64,000 nt of DNA from positions 193,993-257,992 of the forward strand of contig ML976749.1 in NCBI GenBank assembly GCA_010015655.1. Direction: 5' to 3'. Shown piece after piece: positions 12,570 through 24,047 of the stretch. Numbering within the stretch: the stretch's first letter is position 1; every line of letters begins with the position of its first letter. The notes beneath the pieces are model-generated. The model worked only from the letters and a program-made list of their open reading frames with translations. It was not told where the DNA came from and searched no databases. Origin of the DNA: Bimuria novae-zelandiae CBS 107.79. Taxonomy: Eukaryota; Ascomycota; Dothideomycetes; Pleosporales; Didymosphaeriaceae. The position numbers and the translations under genes were made by a program.

Positions 12570-13815
12570 ATGGCAGACCAAGCTTCAGAAGAAGAAGTGC
12601 TCCTCGCCAAGCGCATCATCTCGGCAGCAGAACGCCACGACGTCCCAGCCCTCAAAGTCCTGCTCAAAGAAGGCTCAGCAAACGTCCAGGACCCCACGGC
12701 CACAGCTGCAACCTCGCCGCTGCATGCGGCAATCTTGTCTTGCGGAGAGGCAAAAGATGGGAAAGAGGCGGGTGATGATGCGGTGCAGACAGTCGAATTG
12801 TTGCTGCAGAATGGTGCAATCTGGAACGATTTGAACAGGGAGGACGAGACGCCGGGATGCATGGCGCTGCGGCTCGGGCAGAAAAAGATTTACGACATGA
12901 TGGTGGAAGCCGGTGTGCGCGCCGAGCTGCTCTTCAACAAGATGCAAGCGCTCGGTCTCGGTGGCGACGACGTCGAGGAGGTGGAAGTAGACGAAGAGCC
13001 CGAGGAGCAGCCCGCAGCCAAGAAGCAGAAGGTTTCCGAAGACGAGGCGCAAGCCGTGCAGGGAGCTGTCGAGGAGCAAGTATTGGACGATGTTTCCCTG
13101 GACAACAAGGCGTATCTGCGGAGTCAGCTGCGGTACAAGCCGGGAATCCTGCTAGACGAGAGCGACAATGCTGTGATGATGGACTGGGAAACGGAGATCA
13201 TGCAGCGCCATGCGCAGACGTTGATTCCGAGGGCGGGGCTGAAGGTTATGAACGTGGGGCATGGGATGGGTATTGTGGATACGGCGATTCAGACGCATGA
13301 CCCGGCGGAGCATCACATTATTGAAGGACACCCGCAAGTGCATCAGCGACTGAGGGAGCAAGGATGGTACGACAAGCCGAATGTGATCATCCACGAGGGG
13401 CGCTGGCAAGATATCTTGCCGAAGCTGGTGGAGCAGGGTGTCGTGCTAGACGCGATTTACTACGACACTTTCGCTGAGGACTATGCGGCGCTCAAGGAGT
13501 TCTTCTCGGAGTACGTAATTCAGCTTTTGGCGTCTGACGGGAAGTTTGGATGGTACAACGGACTCGGTGCGGACAGACAAGTCTGCTATGATGTGTACAC
13601 CAAGGTACGTCACAGCTCACGGATTCTGCAACACTCGTGGATCTAACAAACTACAGGTGTCCGAGATTGACCTCCATGAGGCTGGTTTCGATACCCAGTG
13701 GGAGGACATCAAAGTGCCTTCAGGCTTGCATGGCAGCAAGCAATGGGAGGGCACGAGGCGACCGTACTGGACCATCGACGTGTACAGGCTACCTGTCAAC
13801 ACGTTCGTGAAATGA
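12570..13815 (+). CDS. RMT2: protein arginine N5-methyltransferase Rmt2 (ankyrin + methyltransferase)
   Basis: Two exons (12570-13604, 13657-13815), one 52-bp intron, 397 residues; yeast Rmt2 is about 410. The N-terminal third has ankyrin-like helices (SPLHAAIL near residue 50, VELLLQNGA near 75). An acidic linker follows (near 130-160), then a Rossmann methyltransferase with motif I LKVMNVGHGMGIVD (about residue 223), acidic loop HHIIEGHPQVHQRL and DAIYYDTFAEDY. Rmt2 methylates the delta nitrogen of an arginine in ribosomal protein uL11 (Rpl12). The chosen start is the first ATG; the frame is open six codons further upstream without an ATG. It is convergent with the alpha-galactosidase gene (186 bp apart). 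Confidence 0.95.
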
Positions 13816-14001
13816 GCAGGCTGATTACAATGTTCAACTTGCATAGCATGAAAGGATAGAAGACGGAAAATTATGATGCCATGAGCAAGGAGCGTTTCTA
13901 CGCTCCGAATATGAGAAACAGCAAAACATTGCGCACACTAATCCTCCCATTCTTGCTCACAAACAAGTTGAAACGACGATTCTCGTGCGACATGGACGCC
14001 A

Positions 14002-15348
14002 TCAGCAACCCACCGTACACTCAACCTTCCAAACCCTAAACACCTTCGCGTCATGCGCCCGCACCTCCGTCGTAAACGGAATATCATACGGCCCCCTATC
14101 CTTCCCCTTCCACAAATCCCTCACCCTATACACGTCCCACGGCACCGTCAAATGCGCTCGCATATCCACTGTGATACTCGCCGTCTCCGTCCCGCGATTC
14201 AGCAAAGCCACGACCAGACTCTCGTCCTGCATGCCCTTCGCATAGATCTGCGTCGCGTTGTCCGGCGCCGACCACTGTAGCGTGATGGGCAGCCCGAGCG
14301 GATCCTGGTTCGCGGCGATGATCTCCTTGTTCGTGAGGGTAGCCAGATTGTACGCCGAGAGCTTCGCGATGTCTGCACCGATGAGCAGCGGGCTCGCAGC
14401 GAGCGCCCAGAGAGAGAAGTGCGTGCGGTACTCAAGATCAGACAAGCCCGTACCAACAAGCTGCTTAGATTCACCATCCAGCCCCACAATCAGCATGTCG
14501 TAGTCGTTCCAATGGCCCGGACCCGTGTACTGCGCAACCTCATTCCCACGATCTAGCATGTCGAGCACGTCGAAGTAATACTTCTCCCGGTTTCCCGGGT
14601 AGTTGAAGTCATCGGAGATATCCTGGCCGATGCGCCACTGATTTGCGCCTTCTTCTGCTGCCCACTCCCACACGTTGGCCCAGCCGCAGTGACACGCGTG
14701 GAAGACGATGGAGCGGTTGGTTGCGATGAGCGCGGTGCTCATGTCGAGCATGACCTGCTGGACTGCGGCTTGGGGCTCGTCGCTGTGCGAGCAACAGGCG
14801 TCGTATTTCAAGTGGTCGATGCCCCAGGAAGCGAAGAGCTTTGCGTCCTCAGCACCGTGGCCTTCTGAGCCCGTGTACCCGGCGCAAGTGTCTACGCCAG
14901 GCCCGCTGTATATCCCGAGCTTGAAGCCCTTGGAATGTGCGTAGTCGGCGAGAGCTTTCATGCCGTTGGGGAATTTGACGGGGTCGACTTCGAGCGGGTG
15001 GTCCTCTCGCGAGCCTTTGTAGCGCTGCCAGCCGTCGTCGATGTTGATGTAGGTGTATCCTGCATCTCTGAGACCCAGGCGCTCCATCACGTCGATTGTA
15101 TCGCGTACGACCGTTTCGTTGATGTCCGGACCGTAGTTGTTCCAAGAGCTCCAGCCCATTGGTGGTGTCAATGCGAGGTTGTTGGTAATGTTTACACTGC
15201 CGCCATAGGCTGTCACGTTCCATGGTAGTGGTTCTGGTATAGACGTAGGGGTTGGGACTGTAGTCCCAATAATGGTGGAATTTCCGAAATTTTGTGCATG
15301 TGCGAGACTGACTGCGACGAGCGCTCCTGCGAATAGATTCATCGCCAT
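14002..15348 (-). CDS. secreted alpha-galactosidase, GH27
   Basis: One uninterrupted exon, 448 residues. A signal peptide (hydrophobic run LFAGALVAVSLAHA) is followed by an N-glycosylation-rich stretch. The GH27 barrel opens with LALTPPMGWSSWNNYG. YINIDDGWQ, KLGIYSGPG and LKYDACC follow; the Asp of KYD is the usual nucleophile. The acid/base region is GHWNDYDMLIVG. A beta-sandwich C-terminal part (from about residue 360) is typical of the family. It releases terminal alpha-1,6-galactose from galactomannan or raffinose-type sugars outside the cell. Length is normal (400-450). No introns and no carbohydrate-binding module. Alternative start two codons downstream. Confidence 0.95.
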   Translation of the reverse strand: MAMNLFAGALVAVSLAHAQNFGNSTIIGTTVPTPTSIPEPLPWNVTAYGGSVNITNNLALTPPMGWSSWNNYGPDINETVVRDTIDVMERLGLRDAGYTYINIDDGWQRYKGSREDHPLEVDPVKFPNGMKALADYAHSKGFKLGIYSGPGVDTCAGYTGSEGHGAEDAKLFASWGIDHLKYDACCSHSDEPQAAVQQVMLDMSTALIATNRSIVFHACHCGWANVWEWAAEEGANQWRIGQDISDDFNYPGNREKYYFDVLDMLDRGNEVAQYTGPGHWNDYDMLIVGLDGESKQLVGTGLSDLEYRTHFSLWALAASPLLIGADIAKLSAYNLATLTNKEIIAANQDPLGLPITLQWSAPDNATQIYAKGMQDESLVVALLNRGTETASITVDMRAHLTVPWDVYRVRDLWKGKDRGPYDIPFTTEVRAHDAKVFRVWKVECTVGC

Positions 15349-16346
15349 TGTGCCTCTGTCGCAAGAAAGCGCAAAATGCTGGATTTATTTGAGCACCCAA
15401 TGTACCTACGACGAGGATGCGTATTACACGAAAATTGTGCTTTAAGAGAGTCGCGACCACAGATCAGAGACCAAGGAATGTATTCTAGTCGAGGAGCTGA
15501 GACGCAGGAATAACGAGAGTATATGAAGAACCCCAGTGTCGCTCATTTACCTTGAAGAAATGCTGCAGCTTGTATTCCCTGCAGCTGTCGAAGGTAATCT
15601 GGATGCGGAAACTATCCTTGTCCGCGCTATGGTATATTCAGCCACCTGCAGATATATAACCTCCAACGAATAAGATCGTAGCGGGTGGTCCGCGTATGGT
15701 AAGAGCAAGGTCCGAATTTCCGTCGTATGCATCCTGCAGTTGCGGGAATCGGTAACAGCCGTCGGGCGTCACTCGAGGATTGGTAGGATTTCTTGCAATC
15801 AAAACGCTGACAGCGCTTGTGTCTCTGCATGAGGAAACGGTTCCTATTATGCACATCCGTTCAAAGGTCCCAATTTCGATTGGCGAAGAACCAAAAGGGT
15901 GATTATAACACGAGCCATGGACGACTTCCGTTACTATTGCCTAGCGGTCTGATGCGGTACAAAAGGAGAACGCCACTCGACGAGGGATCGAAGGAAAGAA
16001 AATAGATGAAACCTACATTGTCCGCGTGCACAATAGAAGTTTTTTGGGGCAGTAGCCATGCGACCGGAAGGTCATTGAAGCCATAGCTTTGCGGGTCGAA
16101 GCAGCGAGTTTCCGCATTCTTTCTAGACCGCTTTCGTGTTCAGGCAATCATAAGCGATTGTTCACGCTGCTTGACGAGAAAAATCTGTATCCTGATATAA
16201 CTGTTCTGGAAAAGAACGCTGTGTCGCCATCAAGTCCAGCGGGCAACCAGCCCGGCCATTTCTTGTTCCAACGAGTGTGCGCGGGGCTGAAGCCTTACAG
16301 GTCTCTCTGCGTGGTCCAAAGCCTATGCGAGATGGTCTACGAAGTC
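15349..16346. other. intergenic region with one weak small-ORF candidate
   Basis: About 1 kb. Nothing recognised apart from a minus-strand frame at 15638-15856 (72 codons; phrase DGCYRFPQLQDAYDGNSD) that reads like a compact domain. It has no signal peptide, clear splice partner or known similarity, so it is not called as a gene. Confidence 0.5.
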
Positions 16347-17466
16347 TCAGAAAATTGTGGGGAACCCAAGTTGATGCGCAAGTCCCCATTTTTCAAGTCG
16401 CTCCTTGTCCCAGAAGAACATGCCTAGCTCAGCGAAACAACGTTGCCATAGCTTTTGAGGATAACTATAGCCTCCGGTCGTACACTCATATAACATCGAT
16501 CCAATAGTGCGCGGGGTGCAGTCAGAGCGAAGATTGTCCTCCACCAATTGGGAGAACAGTTTAGCTTTGGTACCACCCCCGAGTAGGGGGAATGAGTGTG
16601 GGAAACGTCCAGACCGAAAAGAATTTACACAGGTCGTGAAGGTCTTCGTAGCAACAGAGATCGTCTCCGAGAAAGTATGGGCCTCTTGCGGGTGCCAAAA
16701 CCAAGGGTCCGGAAGTCTTTTTGCGCATAGATGGACGCGTGCGAAAGGGACTCGCAATCTCTATACTCGGGTTCGATGATAATATGGCTCAACGTGCAAG
16801 GCTGCCCATAATTAACATCTAAAAACCATTGATCCAGAGCAGCGACATTTACTATCTGCCACCGCTCAAGGCGATTAACAAAAGTTTGACAGATGGCGTC
16901 GACATCGCTGAGCTTGCCTTGGGAAGCGACCTTCAGCTGGAGTTGATAGAATATTCTTAGGATCCAGAAAGTGCTCGCAATGCGAACACGCTCCGTGGCT
17001 GACAATTTAACAGGCTTCCTTTCGGTCCGGGGTTCAATAAAGGCGTTCATGTCGTTGTGCAAGCTTTGGGCGAGTGGACCGCAGCTACCTCAACCTCTTC
17101 GTACAAATCAGCTAGATCATCCACAAGGAAGAAAGGGTCGTCGCTGTTAGCAATTATCGATGGAAGTTGAGGGACGGCGGTGTCAACATTACCGTTGGGC
17201 AGAAGCTCGGTAGCATGTGTAGGGGCGAGGCCGCTATATAAGGCCCATGATGTACGTAGAGGAGTAGACACCGGTGCAGGTAATTGACTGAAGACGTCTT
17301 GCAAGCTGGTTTCCGAGTAGCGCAGGAACAGGCCCCTGAGATGCGCACTTGACTGGAGAAAAGAAACAGGATCGCATTTGCAAAGGACGTTGAGTTGCAG
17401 CTCGCTTGGGAGTTGGGCGAGGTTGAAAACGGGAGGCGCTGCTCTCTGAGCGGCACTGCAGGCCAT
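16347..17466 (-). pseudogene. F-box-like protein gene, frameshifted
   Basis: The minus strand starts MACSAAQRAAP, then FNLAQLPSELQLNVL and DPVSFLQSSAHLRGLF, an F-box-like helix pair found in large Dothideomycete families. The protein-like reading then jumps frame. The first part ends ..EEVEVAAVHSPK and a stop near 17047. The continuation LHNDMNAFIEPRTERKPVKL...WQIVNVAALDQWF lies in another frame from about 17062 to 16710. The C-terminal stretch with MFFWDKERLEKWG is in a further frame down to 16347. No GT..AG intron of plausible size reconciles the first jump: the coding text continues with almost no gap. At least two frameshifts are inferred, so it is probably dead. Divergent from CHS5 (188 bp between starts). 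Confidence 0.7.
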
Positions 17467-17654
17467 GGTGAGGAGGCGTGAAGAGGATGTGAACAGATTG
17501 GGAAGTTGAGATGAGAATTTAAGGAAGCAACGATGGATGGCAGGTGTGGTGTCACGTGATTGCGGTTCGCGCATGCAGCTACCAGTTGACGGGAGCTTGA
17601 ATGTTTCGGGCGAACGTACATCATTGAACACGCAACTCTCGCTCTCCGCCCGCC

Positions 17655-18928
17655 ATGCTCGTCTCCCTCACCGTCGGCAAGGTCGATGCCGGTGTCGCCG
17701 TGCTTCTGACCGAAGATAAACGGCTCGTAAGCGCTGCCCGCCCTCATCCCCACGCGCGTATCCCTGTCTTGTAGGCCTCGTAGCTCACCCGCGCGCACAG
17801 ATTGAGTTCCCCTCCATTCTTCTCCCGCCCGATATCTCTTCGGGCAGCATCGTCGACATCGAAGTCACCCGTAATGCCGAGAAAGAGTCGGACGCGGCCG
17901 CCAAGTTTCATACGCTCCAGACGACCATCTTCCGCACCTTTGGCCAGCGCGAGCCATCCCCGCCCATCCTGCGCTGCCGCAACGCCACGCAGACGTCAGT
18001 AGTGCTCGAGTGGGACCCCATAGACATTGCCACGGCAGAGCTGCGGAGCTTGACTCTCTATCGCAATGGCAGCAAGGCGGGCACCATCCCCAGGCCAACC
18101 GAGGTGCACAGCACCAAGCTCAGCGGCCTCGCAGTCGACACTGAATACGTCTTCCACCTGGTTCTTAGGACGAGCGCTGGCACCTACAGCAGCGATAAGC
18201 TCAAGGTGCAGACGCACAAGATGACGGATCTGTCTGGTATCACCATCACCCCAGGCCACATGCCCGCAGCCCTGCGCGAGTCTCTGCAGCGGGACGTCGA
18301 AGAGATTGGCGCCAAGATTGTGGACACCGTCAGGATCGACACCACGCACTTTGTGTGCACAGAAGGCAGGGGCCCGGCGTGGGAGAAGGCCGTGGAGAAC
18401 AACATTCCCGTGGTGGTGCCGGACTGGGTGAAGGGCTGCAAGCGAGAAGGGAGGATCGTGGGCGTGCGAGGCTACTACCTGAATGCGGACCCGCGATTAA
18501 GATCTGTCGGCGGTGGGAACAACCAGGCAGCGCCATCGCAACAACAACAACAACAAGGAGCCCACCCGATCACCAGCCCACGGACTGAAGTCACCCCGCC
18601 TACGCCTGATCGGCCGACCCATGAGACCGAGCGCGATACCGCACCGCCTCCCCCGCCACCCAAAGACAACCCTGAGAAACCCGAGGCATCGCCGTCGCCT
18701 CCGGTCTCACCCGAGCCAAAAGCGCGGACAGAAGAGCATAAGGTGAGAACGGAGGACATGAAGCCTACCTCAGACGAGTCAGAAGAGGACAGTGACGAGG
18801 GAGAAGCTTCGCACAACGGGAACGAAAAAGCAGTCGAGGCAGGTCTACCAACGAGAGAGAAGCCGCCGCCACCCTCCGCAGAAGACGATGACGACGATCA
18901 AGCAAGCTTCCAGGAGGTGCAGTTGTAG
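17655..18928 (+). CDS. CHS5: exomer component Chs5 (Chs5_N, FN3, BRCT)
   Basis: Two exons (17655-17726, 17801-18928), 74-bp intron, 399 residues. Residues 1-50 (MLVSLTVGKVDAGVAVLLT.. IEFPSILLPPDISSGSIVDI) are the highly conserved Chs5 N-terminal dimerisation strand. FN3 spans about 75-163 (VLEWDP, DTEYVFHLVLRTSAG) and BRCT about 164-255 (ITITPG, IVDTVRIDTTHFVCTE, VVVPDWVKGC). The rest is a disordered acidic tail with a poly-Gln run encoded by CAA repeats at 18539-18556. With ChAPs partners, Chs5 forms exomer, which binds Arf1 at the trans-Golgi and exports chitin synthase and other cargo. The tail is shorter than in yeast (671 residues), as is common in Pezizomycotina. Intact. Confidence 0.96.
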
Positions 18929-19295
18929 CCGAACTGGTACATGCGTCCTGGAGACTTGAGGTGAAAGCAGCCCTGGGGCGATTGTCGACATTTTAGCGAT
19001 AGGCGCTGGAAGTGTATCATCAACACCGGGTTCATCATTGATGTTAATAAAGTTTTGTAATTCCGAGGCTACTCTGCATTGATAGAATTACATTCTACGA
19101 CCTGCTTACTTTTGGGATTGATGCGCGCTCGTCCCGTTCGTGAGAAGCAGACATGATGCGTGCTAGCCGACAAGACTCTCCAAGTTGGTTTGAGGTGGGC
19201 TTCTCCTTGTGCACTGGGACGTAACGAAAACACTCTACAATCTTCACAGAAAGCATCTAATAGCACTCCTACCACATGATTTCCCCTCTCCCAAT
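18929..19295. other. intergenic
   Basis: Short 3' flanks of CHS5 and of the aldo-keto reductase pseudogene; no feature seen. Confidence 0.6.
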
Positions 19296-20039
19296 CTACT
19301 CCCCGCCCCTGCTAACCCAACCCCCGCCCCGCCTCACCGGCACATCATTCCACGTCGCCATCTGACAATTCGTCTGATGCACCGCCGTAAGGCTCGTATC
19401 GAACTTCTTCGCCTCCCACAAGAACGGCGCCGGGAACAGCGGGTTGAACGGCGCAGCGCCGTGGATCTCGTTAATCTCTTCTTTCGATAGGGTGGCGCGC
19501 AGCTGCTTGACGTGCTCGACTGTCTACATGCCTACGATGGGGACCACATAGGGTGGACCGGTGGAAGAGGTAATCACGCTCTTCGCACTAGGTTCTATGT
19601 AGTTACTCTACAGCGTAATCGCTTCTCTCTCGTGCCTACATAATCCCAAACCCATAAAGTCAATCGCGTATTTTCCTCGTCTTGTTCTCCTGCAGGGACA
19701 CTCACACCTTATACCCGGACCCGTACTTGGTCGCAGTCACCATCTGATCCCTCGTCCCGCGCTTCTCCATCTACTCCCCAATCAGCTTCTCGCTCTCTTC
19801 TGCGTTATATATATTCGACGTGTCGATATGAAGTTGCCTCCAAGCGAGTAGAAGGCGTCGAGCAGCTCGAATGCATCTTCCGACTCGCCGAACAGGGAAG
19901 AATACGCGTTGCCTATGCTGATACCGCCGAGAGCTATGGGGGGGAGACCTTGACATTGGCCGTAGGAGAGAGGATGCGGTGCCAGGCTAGAGGGTTGGAA
20001 GGGTTGGGCGCGGGCACAGACTTCGGAGTTGATGGCCAT
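19296..20039 (-). pseudogene. aldo-keto reductase (aryl-alcohol dehydrogenase-like), degraded
   Basis: It starts MAINSEVCARAQPFQPS, then LPPIALGGISIGNAYSSL and EDAFELLDAFYSLGGNFI, the N-terminus of the AAD/norsolorinic-acid-reductase-like AKR group. Directly after GGNFI the frame slips; the continuation DTSNIYNAEESEKLIGE is one frame away and hits a stop before MEKRGTRDQM. The middle of the barrel, including the catalytic Lys/His part, is missing. The C-terminus VVPIVGM.TVEHVKQL..LSKEEINEIHGAAPFNPLFP survives down to 19296. Full-length relatives are about 380-390 residues, so roughly half is deleted. It retains a frameshift, several stops and an internal deletion: not functional. Confidence 0.88.
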
Positions 20040-20702
20040 GTTGTGGATAGGGAACCGAGAGAGTTGAACCGAACAGCAGTAGATATGAGAATGAGAGAAA
20101 TGAGCGATGTTTAAATGCTTTGTGTTTGTTGTTGCGATTTCTCTCTTGGTGCAGGGGATCGTCACATCCAGTGAACGCGCGGCTTAGCGGCCGCTCTAAA
20201 GTGAAGGAATTATTTAGAGCGGACTGTGGAAAAAGGCCTTTTGGTCTGTACATAGACTTTAGAGCGGCCACCGAGCCCCGGGTCCTGTTGGCATGGCGTC
20301 ACCAGCTTCGCGCATATGCAACCTGCTGACAGCCCCGCCAAACTTTAACGCTACGTCCCACACGTACAACAGTAGAGGATGGGAGTCGGCTTTTCTGCAC
20401 AGCAATAGACGAAGCCGCTGATAAAGCACAGAACGACCTAGAACCTGGGTCAGATAAGGATGAGCCAGTAGTCACAGTCGGGCATAGAGGATTGAGGAAT
20501 TGGTGTATACATATTGGACCGCTAATCGCCCAGGTATTCTACAGACAGCTCCGGACATAGGCACTTCTACACATGCATCTGAAATGGTGGCCGTGTGTTG
20601 ACAAAACGCGAATATCGTCGCTCAAACCGTCTTCGCGCCCGTTCGCAGTGGAGCGTAGACGGAGCGCTATGGCAGACAATCTCCCTCTCCGAAATTCCAC
20701 GC
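20040..20702. other. intergenic with imperfect inverted repeat
   Basis: No gene seen. GCGGCCGCTCTAAAGT at 20187-20202 is repeated inverted at 20256-20271 with one mismatch, and a partial third copy (TTTAGAGCGG) lies between them. The hairpin could be a remnant of a small non-autonomous element. Confidence 0.55.
20187..20271. repeat. 16-bp inverted repeat, 53-bp spacer
   Basis: The arms 20187-20202 and 20256-20271 pair at 15 of 16 positions. No flanking duplication recognised. Confidence 0.7.
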
Positions 20703-21527
20703 TCAGTCCCTGAACTTCCTGTTCTGGTTTTCGCCGAATAGCGTGACTCTGATGCTGGGCAATGCGTCCGTCTCGAGGATCTTCAGTCGCTCGTCAAAGG
20801 TGTTGTTGATGTCGATCTTGCCGCCGGTGCCAGAAACGATGACGCCGCCAGATCTGTTTTTTATCAGCAATGTTCACACTTTCACATAAAGGGGAGACTC
20901 ACGATCCCTCGGGCAGCGGGTCGCTCTCGTCAATGGTGATGGTGACTTCCTTGTTCACCTTTTTCTTATACTCTGATTGCGCGTCCTCAATGGCCTTCTT
21001 CACTACGTCATAGTCGGCCTTCCTCGCCTTGACCTCCAGCTTGTCCTCGCTGAGCGCATATGCGCCCTCCAGAATGAGGTTCTTCAATATGCCCTGGTAT
21101 TTGCTCTTATTCTTCGACACCTGGGCCACCTTCTTGCCCGCGTCCTCAAACAGTCTATCTAGCAGCTCTTGGCGGGCAGAGAGGATCCTTATTCGCGACT
21201 TGTTGGCGACGGTGGAGCGGGTGATTTGCTGCGACATGCTGGCCTGCTTGAACTTTTTCTCGTAGGCCGTGTCGATGGAGGCCGTCTCTTGGCGCACGAG
21301 CTTGGATTTCTCGATTGCGAACTCCTCGTCGGCCTTGAGGCGGATCTCGTTGGCCTTCTCCATGGCCTCCTGCTTAATGAAGGCCGTCATCTTCTTCAGC
21401 TCGCCAGCGACCTGCCATGTGACGCATTAGCAGCTGTTGACGTAGGCGGGGGGAGCTCTCTGCAGCAGTATATGCAGAGTAGCGGGCAGCCTACCTGGTC
21501 GTCGGAGAGGGCATGTATTTGCGACAT
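20703..21527 (-). CDS. VMA4: V-type H+-ATPase subunit E
   Basis: Three exons in transcript order (21495-21527, 20903-21411, 20703-20853), introns 83 and 49 bp, 230 residues; the family is about 225-235. It reads [11 protein letters not shown], then [35 protein letters not shown], the long N-terminal helix of the peripheral stalk. [16 protein letters not shown] and [14 protein letters not shown] follow, and it ends with the conserved globular end [26 protein letters not shown]. Subunit E pairs with subunit G to form the stators that hold the V1 catalytic head on vacuolar, Golgi and endosomal membranes. The first exon is 11 codons, and all splice phases agree. Divergent from the NIPA-like gene. 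Confidence 0.97.
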
Positions 21528-22005
21528 GGCGGCGGTTTGGACGGCGTGTGTTTGGGTGCAGTCAGGGGAGTTGTCGTGGTGGTGCAGCTGTGCAGTTGCT
21601 CTGGTTGGGTTGTGCTGCTGGAGCTTGGATGTGAAGTCAAGCCACAACTGCGCAAGGCGTCCGCGATTCCGCCAGTAGCGACTAATTAGCGGAGTGACGG
21701 TCAACCGATCTTGGGGCCCTAACGACACGCTCAAACACGTAGAAATAAGCTGCTTCGAGGGCTACAATACGCACATCCTCGCCTGCACTCCCGGCGCATC
21801 GCACCTGCTGCCTTCGAGCAAGCCGACATCATCGCACCGCGCGCCCCTGCCAATCCTCGGTCCCGTGGCAACGATCGCGGTGATCACGGTGACGCACCTG
21901 TCCACGCCGCCGCGCAGGACGCTGAGCCCTCGCCAACACTCTGTATACACTTTGCACAGCATGAATCAGGCTCTCAGGTAGCCCCTACTGAGTGCGACCA
22001 GACAG
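21528..22005. promoter_or_regulatory. divergent promoter region, V-ATPase E / NIPA-like gene
   Basis: 478 bp between the two start codons. No TATA element or other clear motif seen. An open frame at 21694-21981 ends in an in-frame stop just before the NIPA-like start and looks like chance. Confidence 0.5.
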
Positions 22006-23792
22006 ATGGGGCTCTCCGCGGGCGCCAGCGTCGCTGTAAGCTACTCCACCACGCGCAGCAGACATAGAGTGCTGATCGTGGGCATAGATTGGAGTCATCG
22101 TCGGCCTTGCATCCACGTGCATCCAAAGCATCGGCCTGACGCTGCAGCGAAAGTCGCATTTGCTCGAGGAGGAGAAGGAGGACGACTATGAACGGCGACC
22201 GCCCTACAAGCGCCGGAGATGGCAGGTAGGAACACACTTGTACTATACGTAGAATGGTAGAATTGAGCTGACTGGGATAGCTGGGCATGCTGATGTTCGT
22301 AGTGGCGAACCTCGTGGGAAGCACCATCCAAATCACCACCCTGCCGCTTCCGGTGCTGTCCACGCTGCAGGCTTCCGGCCTTGTATTTAACTCGATATGC
22401 GCCTCGGTCGTCCTCAGTGAGCCATTTACCCGCCACTCGCTGGCCGGCACCGTACTCGTCGCCGCAGGAGCCCTCCTGATCGGCATATTTGGAGCCATCA
22501 GCGAACCTTCACATAACTTGGATCAACTTCTGCGACTGCTGGGACGCTCGCAGTTCTTAGTTTGGATGTTTGGGACACTTGTGATTGTTCTGTTTTTAAT
22601 CATCGCCAACTGGTTCCTGAAGCGCATCTATCCCAGGCTAACACCGCGCTTGAGACTGGTCCGGGGTATCTTCTTCGGCTGCGTCAGTGGCATTCTGTCT
22701 GCACATTCCCTCTTGATTGCCAAGAGCGCAGTCGAGCTTCTCGTCCGGACCATCATCGACCGTCACAACCAGTTTAATCGCTGGGAGTCCTGGATGATCC
22801 TTATCGGTCTCGTTACCTTCGCCTTGACGCAGCTATATTACATGCACCGCGGATTGAAGCTGTGCAGCACCAGCGTTCTATACCCTCTCATTTTCTGCGT
22901 CTACAATGTCATCGCCATCATAGACGGTCTGATCTATTTCCATCAATCCGCCAGATTGTCCCATCTACACGCAGGTCTACTCGCCCTTGGAACCGCCATT
23001 TTATTAGCTGGAGTTGTATGTCTCAGTTGGCGTTTGGAAGAGCCCGATGAAGAACCGTCCTCGCCCATCGCCTCGCGGCACAAGGGCAACGTGCCAATGC
23101 CACAAACAGCTCTTACGCCGGGCCTTGGTCTCGTCCACGGCATACTGGAGGGAGAGCCAACGTCTCCAGTTGACCTCGAGGAGCAGTTGCCGGGTCTCCA
23201 CGGTTCTATAACCGAACAAAGAACGCGGCAAAGTGCGGACGAGCGAACACCGCTACTGATGCGAGCGCCGACTGGCCCCGCCTTCACAGTAGCCAAACGA
23301 CCCTCACTAAACACCAAGCAATCACACAGCCCGAGTGCAAGCCCCTCCGCTCCACGCCGACCGGGACGAAGGCGGAGGATGACCATATCCGAGGAAACAA
23401 ACGAGATTTGGAAAGAGTTGAATGACAGAGATTCGGCTCCATCTCCAATCAGACGCTCTGTGGACCTGGAACGACGACCGCGCTCTGGAACCCTGCCCGC
23501 GCGCCGGAAGAACAATTCAGGGACATGGTTGAACCAAATGAGGCGACGATCGTGGTTCGACGGCGTGGGGTTGGGCATTCAGCGTGATCGCAGCATATCC
23601 CAGGGCAAGAGACCTATGGACAGCGATACTTCGCTGCTAGATCATCCGGACCCAGAAGACGAGATGCACTCCGATACGGATGCGCCACGAAGTCCGGACA
23701 CACGGAGGCGAGGGATGTGGGGCTTTGGCGAGAGAAAGGACCAGGAAGGGCTGGGTGACTGGTTCAAACTGAAGTGGTGGCGGAAGAAATAG
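22006..23792 (+). CDS. NIPA-like (DUF803) multi-pass membrane protein
   Basis: Three exons (22006-22035, 22088-22225, 22281-23792), introns 52 and 55 bp, 559 residues. It reads MGLSAGASVA, then IGVIVGLASTCIQSIGLTLQRKSH, the first helix and signature of NIPA/DUF803 proteins. Six or more further helices follow, including LPVLSTLQASGLVFNSICAS, FGTLVIVLFLIIANWF and STSVLYPLIFCVYNVIAIID. From about residue 310 the protein is a hydrophilic basic tail without domains. NIPA proteins are linked to Mg2+ transport or endosomal trafficking in animals; the fungal role is untested. The start follows an in-frame stop at 21979-21981; a further upstream exon cannot be ruled out. Convergent with the cupin gene. 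Confidence 0.9.
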
Positions 23793-24047
23793 AGAGATGG
23801 TGAGGAAGAGGGCGATGACCACGACAGAGTATGAGATACCACTATACGCTTCCATTGCCAAAATTCATACGAATGAACGTTGATTATAAAGATGCCCTGT
23901 ACTGGCCGTATCATAACAGTCAGTGTTTTCAGAGGGACTAACAACTCAACAATGCCCTCATCAGCCTATAAGAATAGCCCCTTCCCCGCCTTATCGCAGA
24001 ATTCCCAGCCTGAGTGGAATAGGGTATATACACATCCTCCCCCCCTT

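Noticed and set aside
14849..15460. 203-codon minus frame overlapping the alpha-galactosidase start
   Set aside because: Out-of-frame shadow of the GH27 coding sequence, Arg-rich by composition.
15638..15856. Possible small protein with DGCYRFPQLQDAYDGNSD
   Set aside because: Looks protein-like but no signal peptide, no intron that extends it and no known family; left as a note only.
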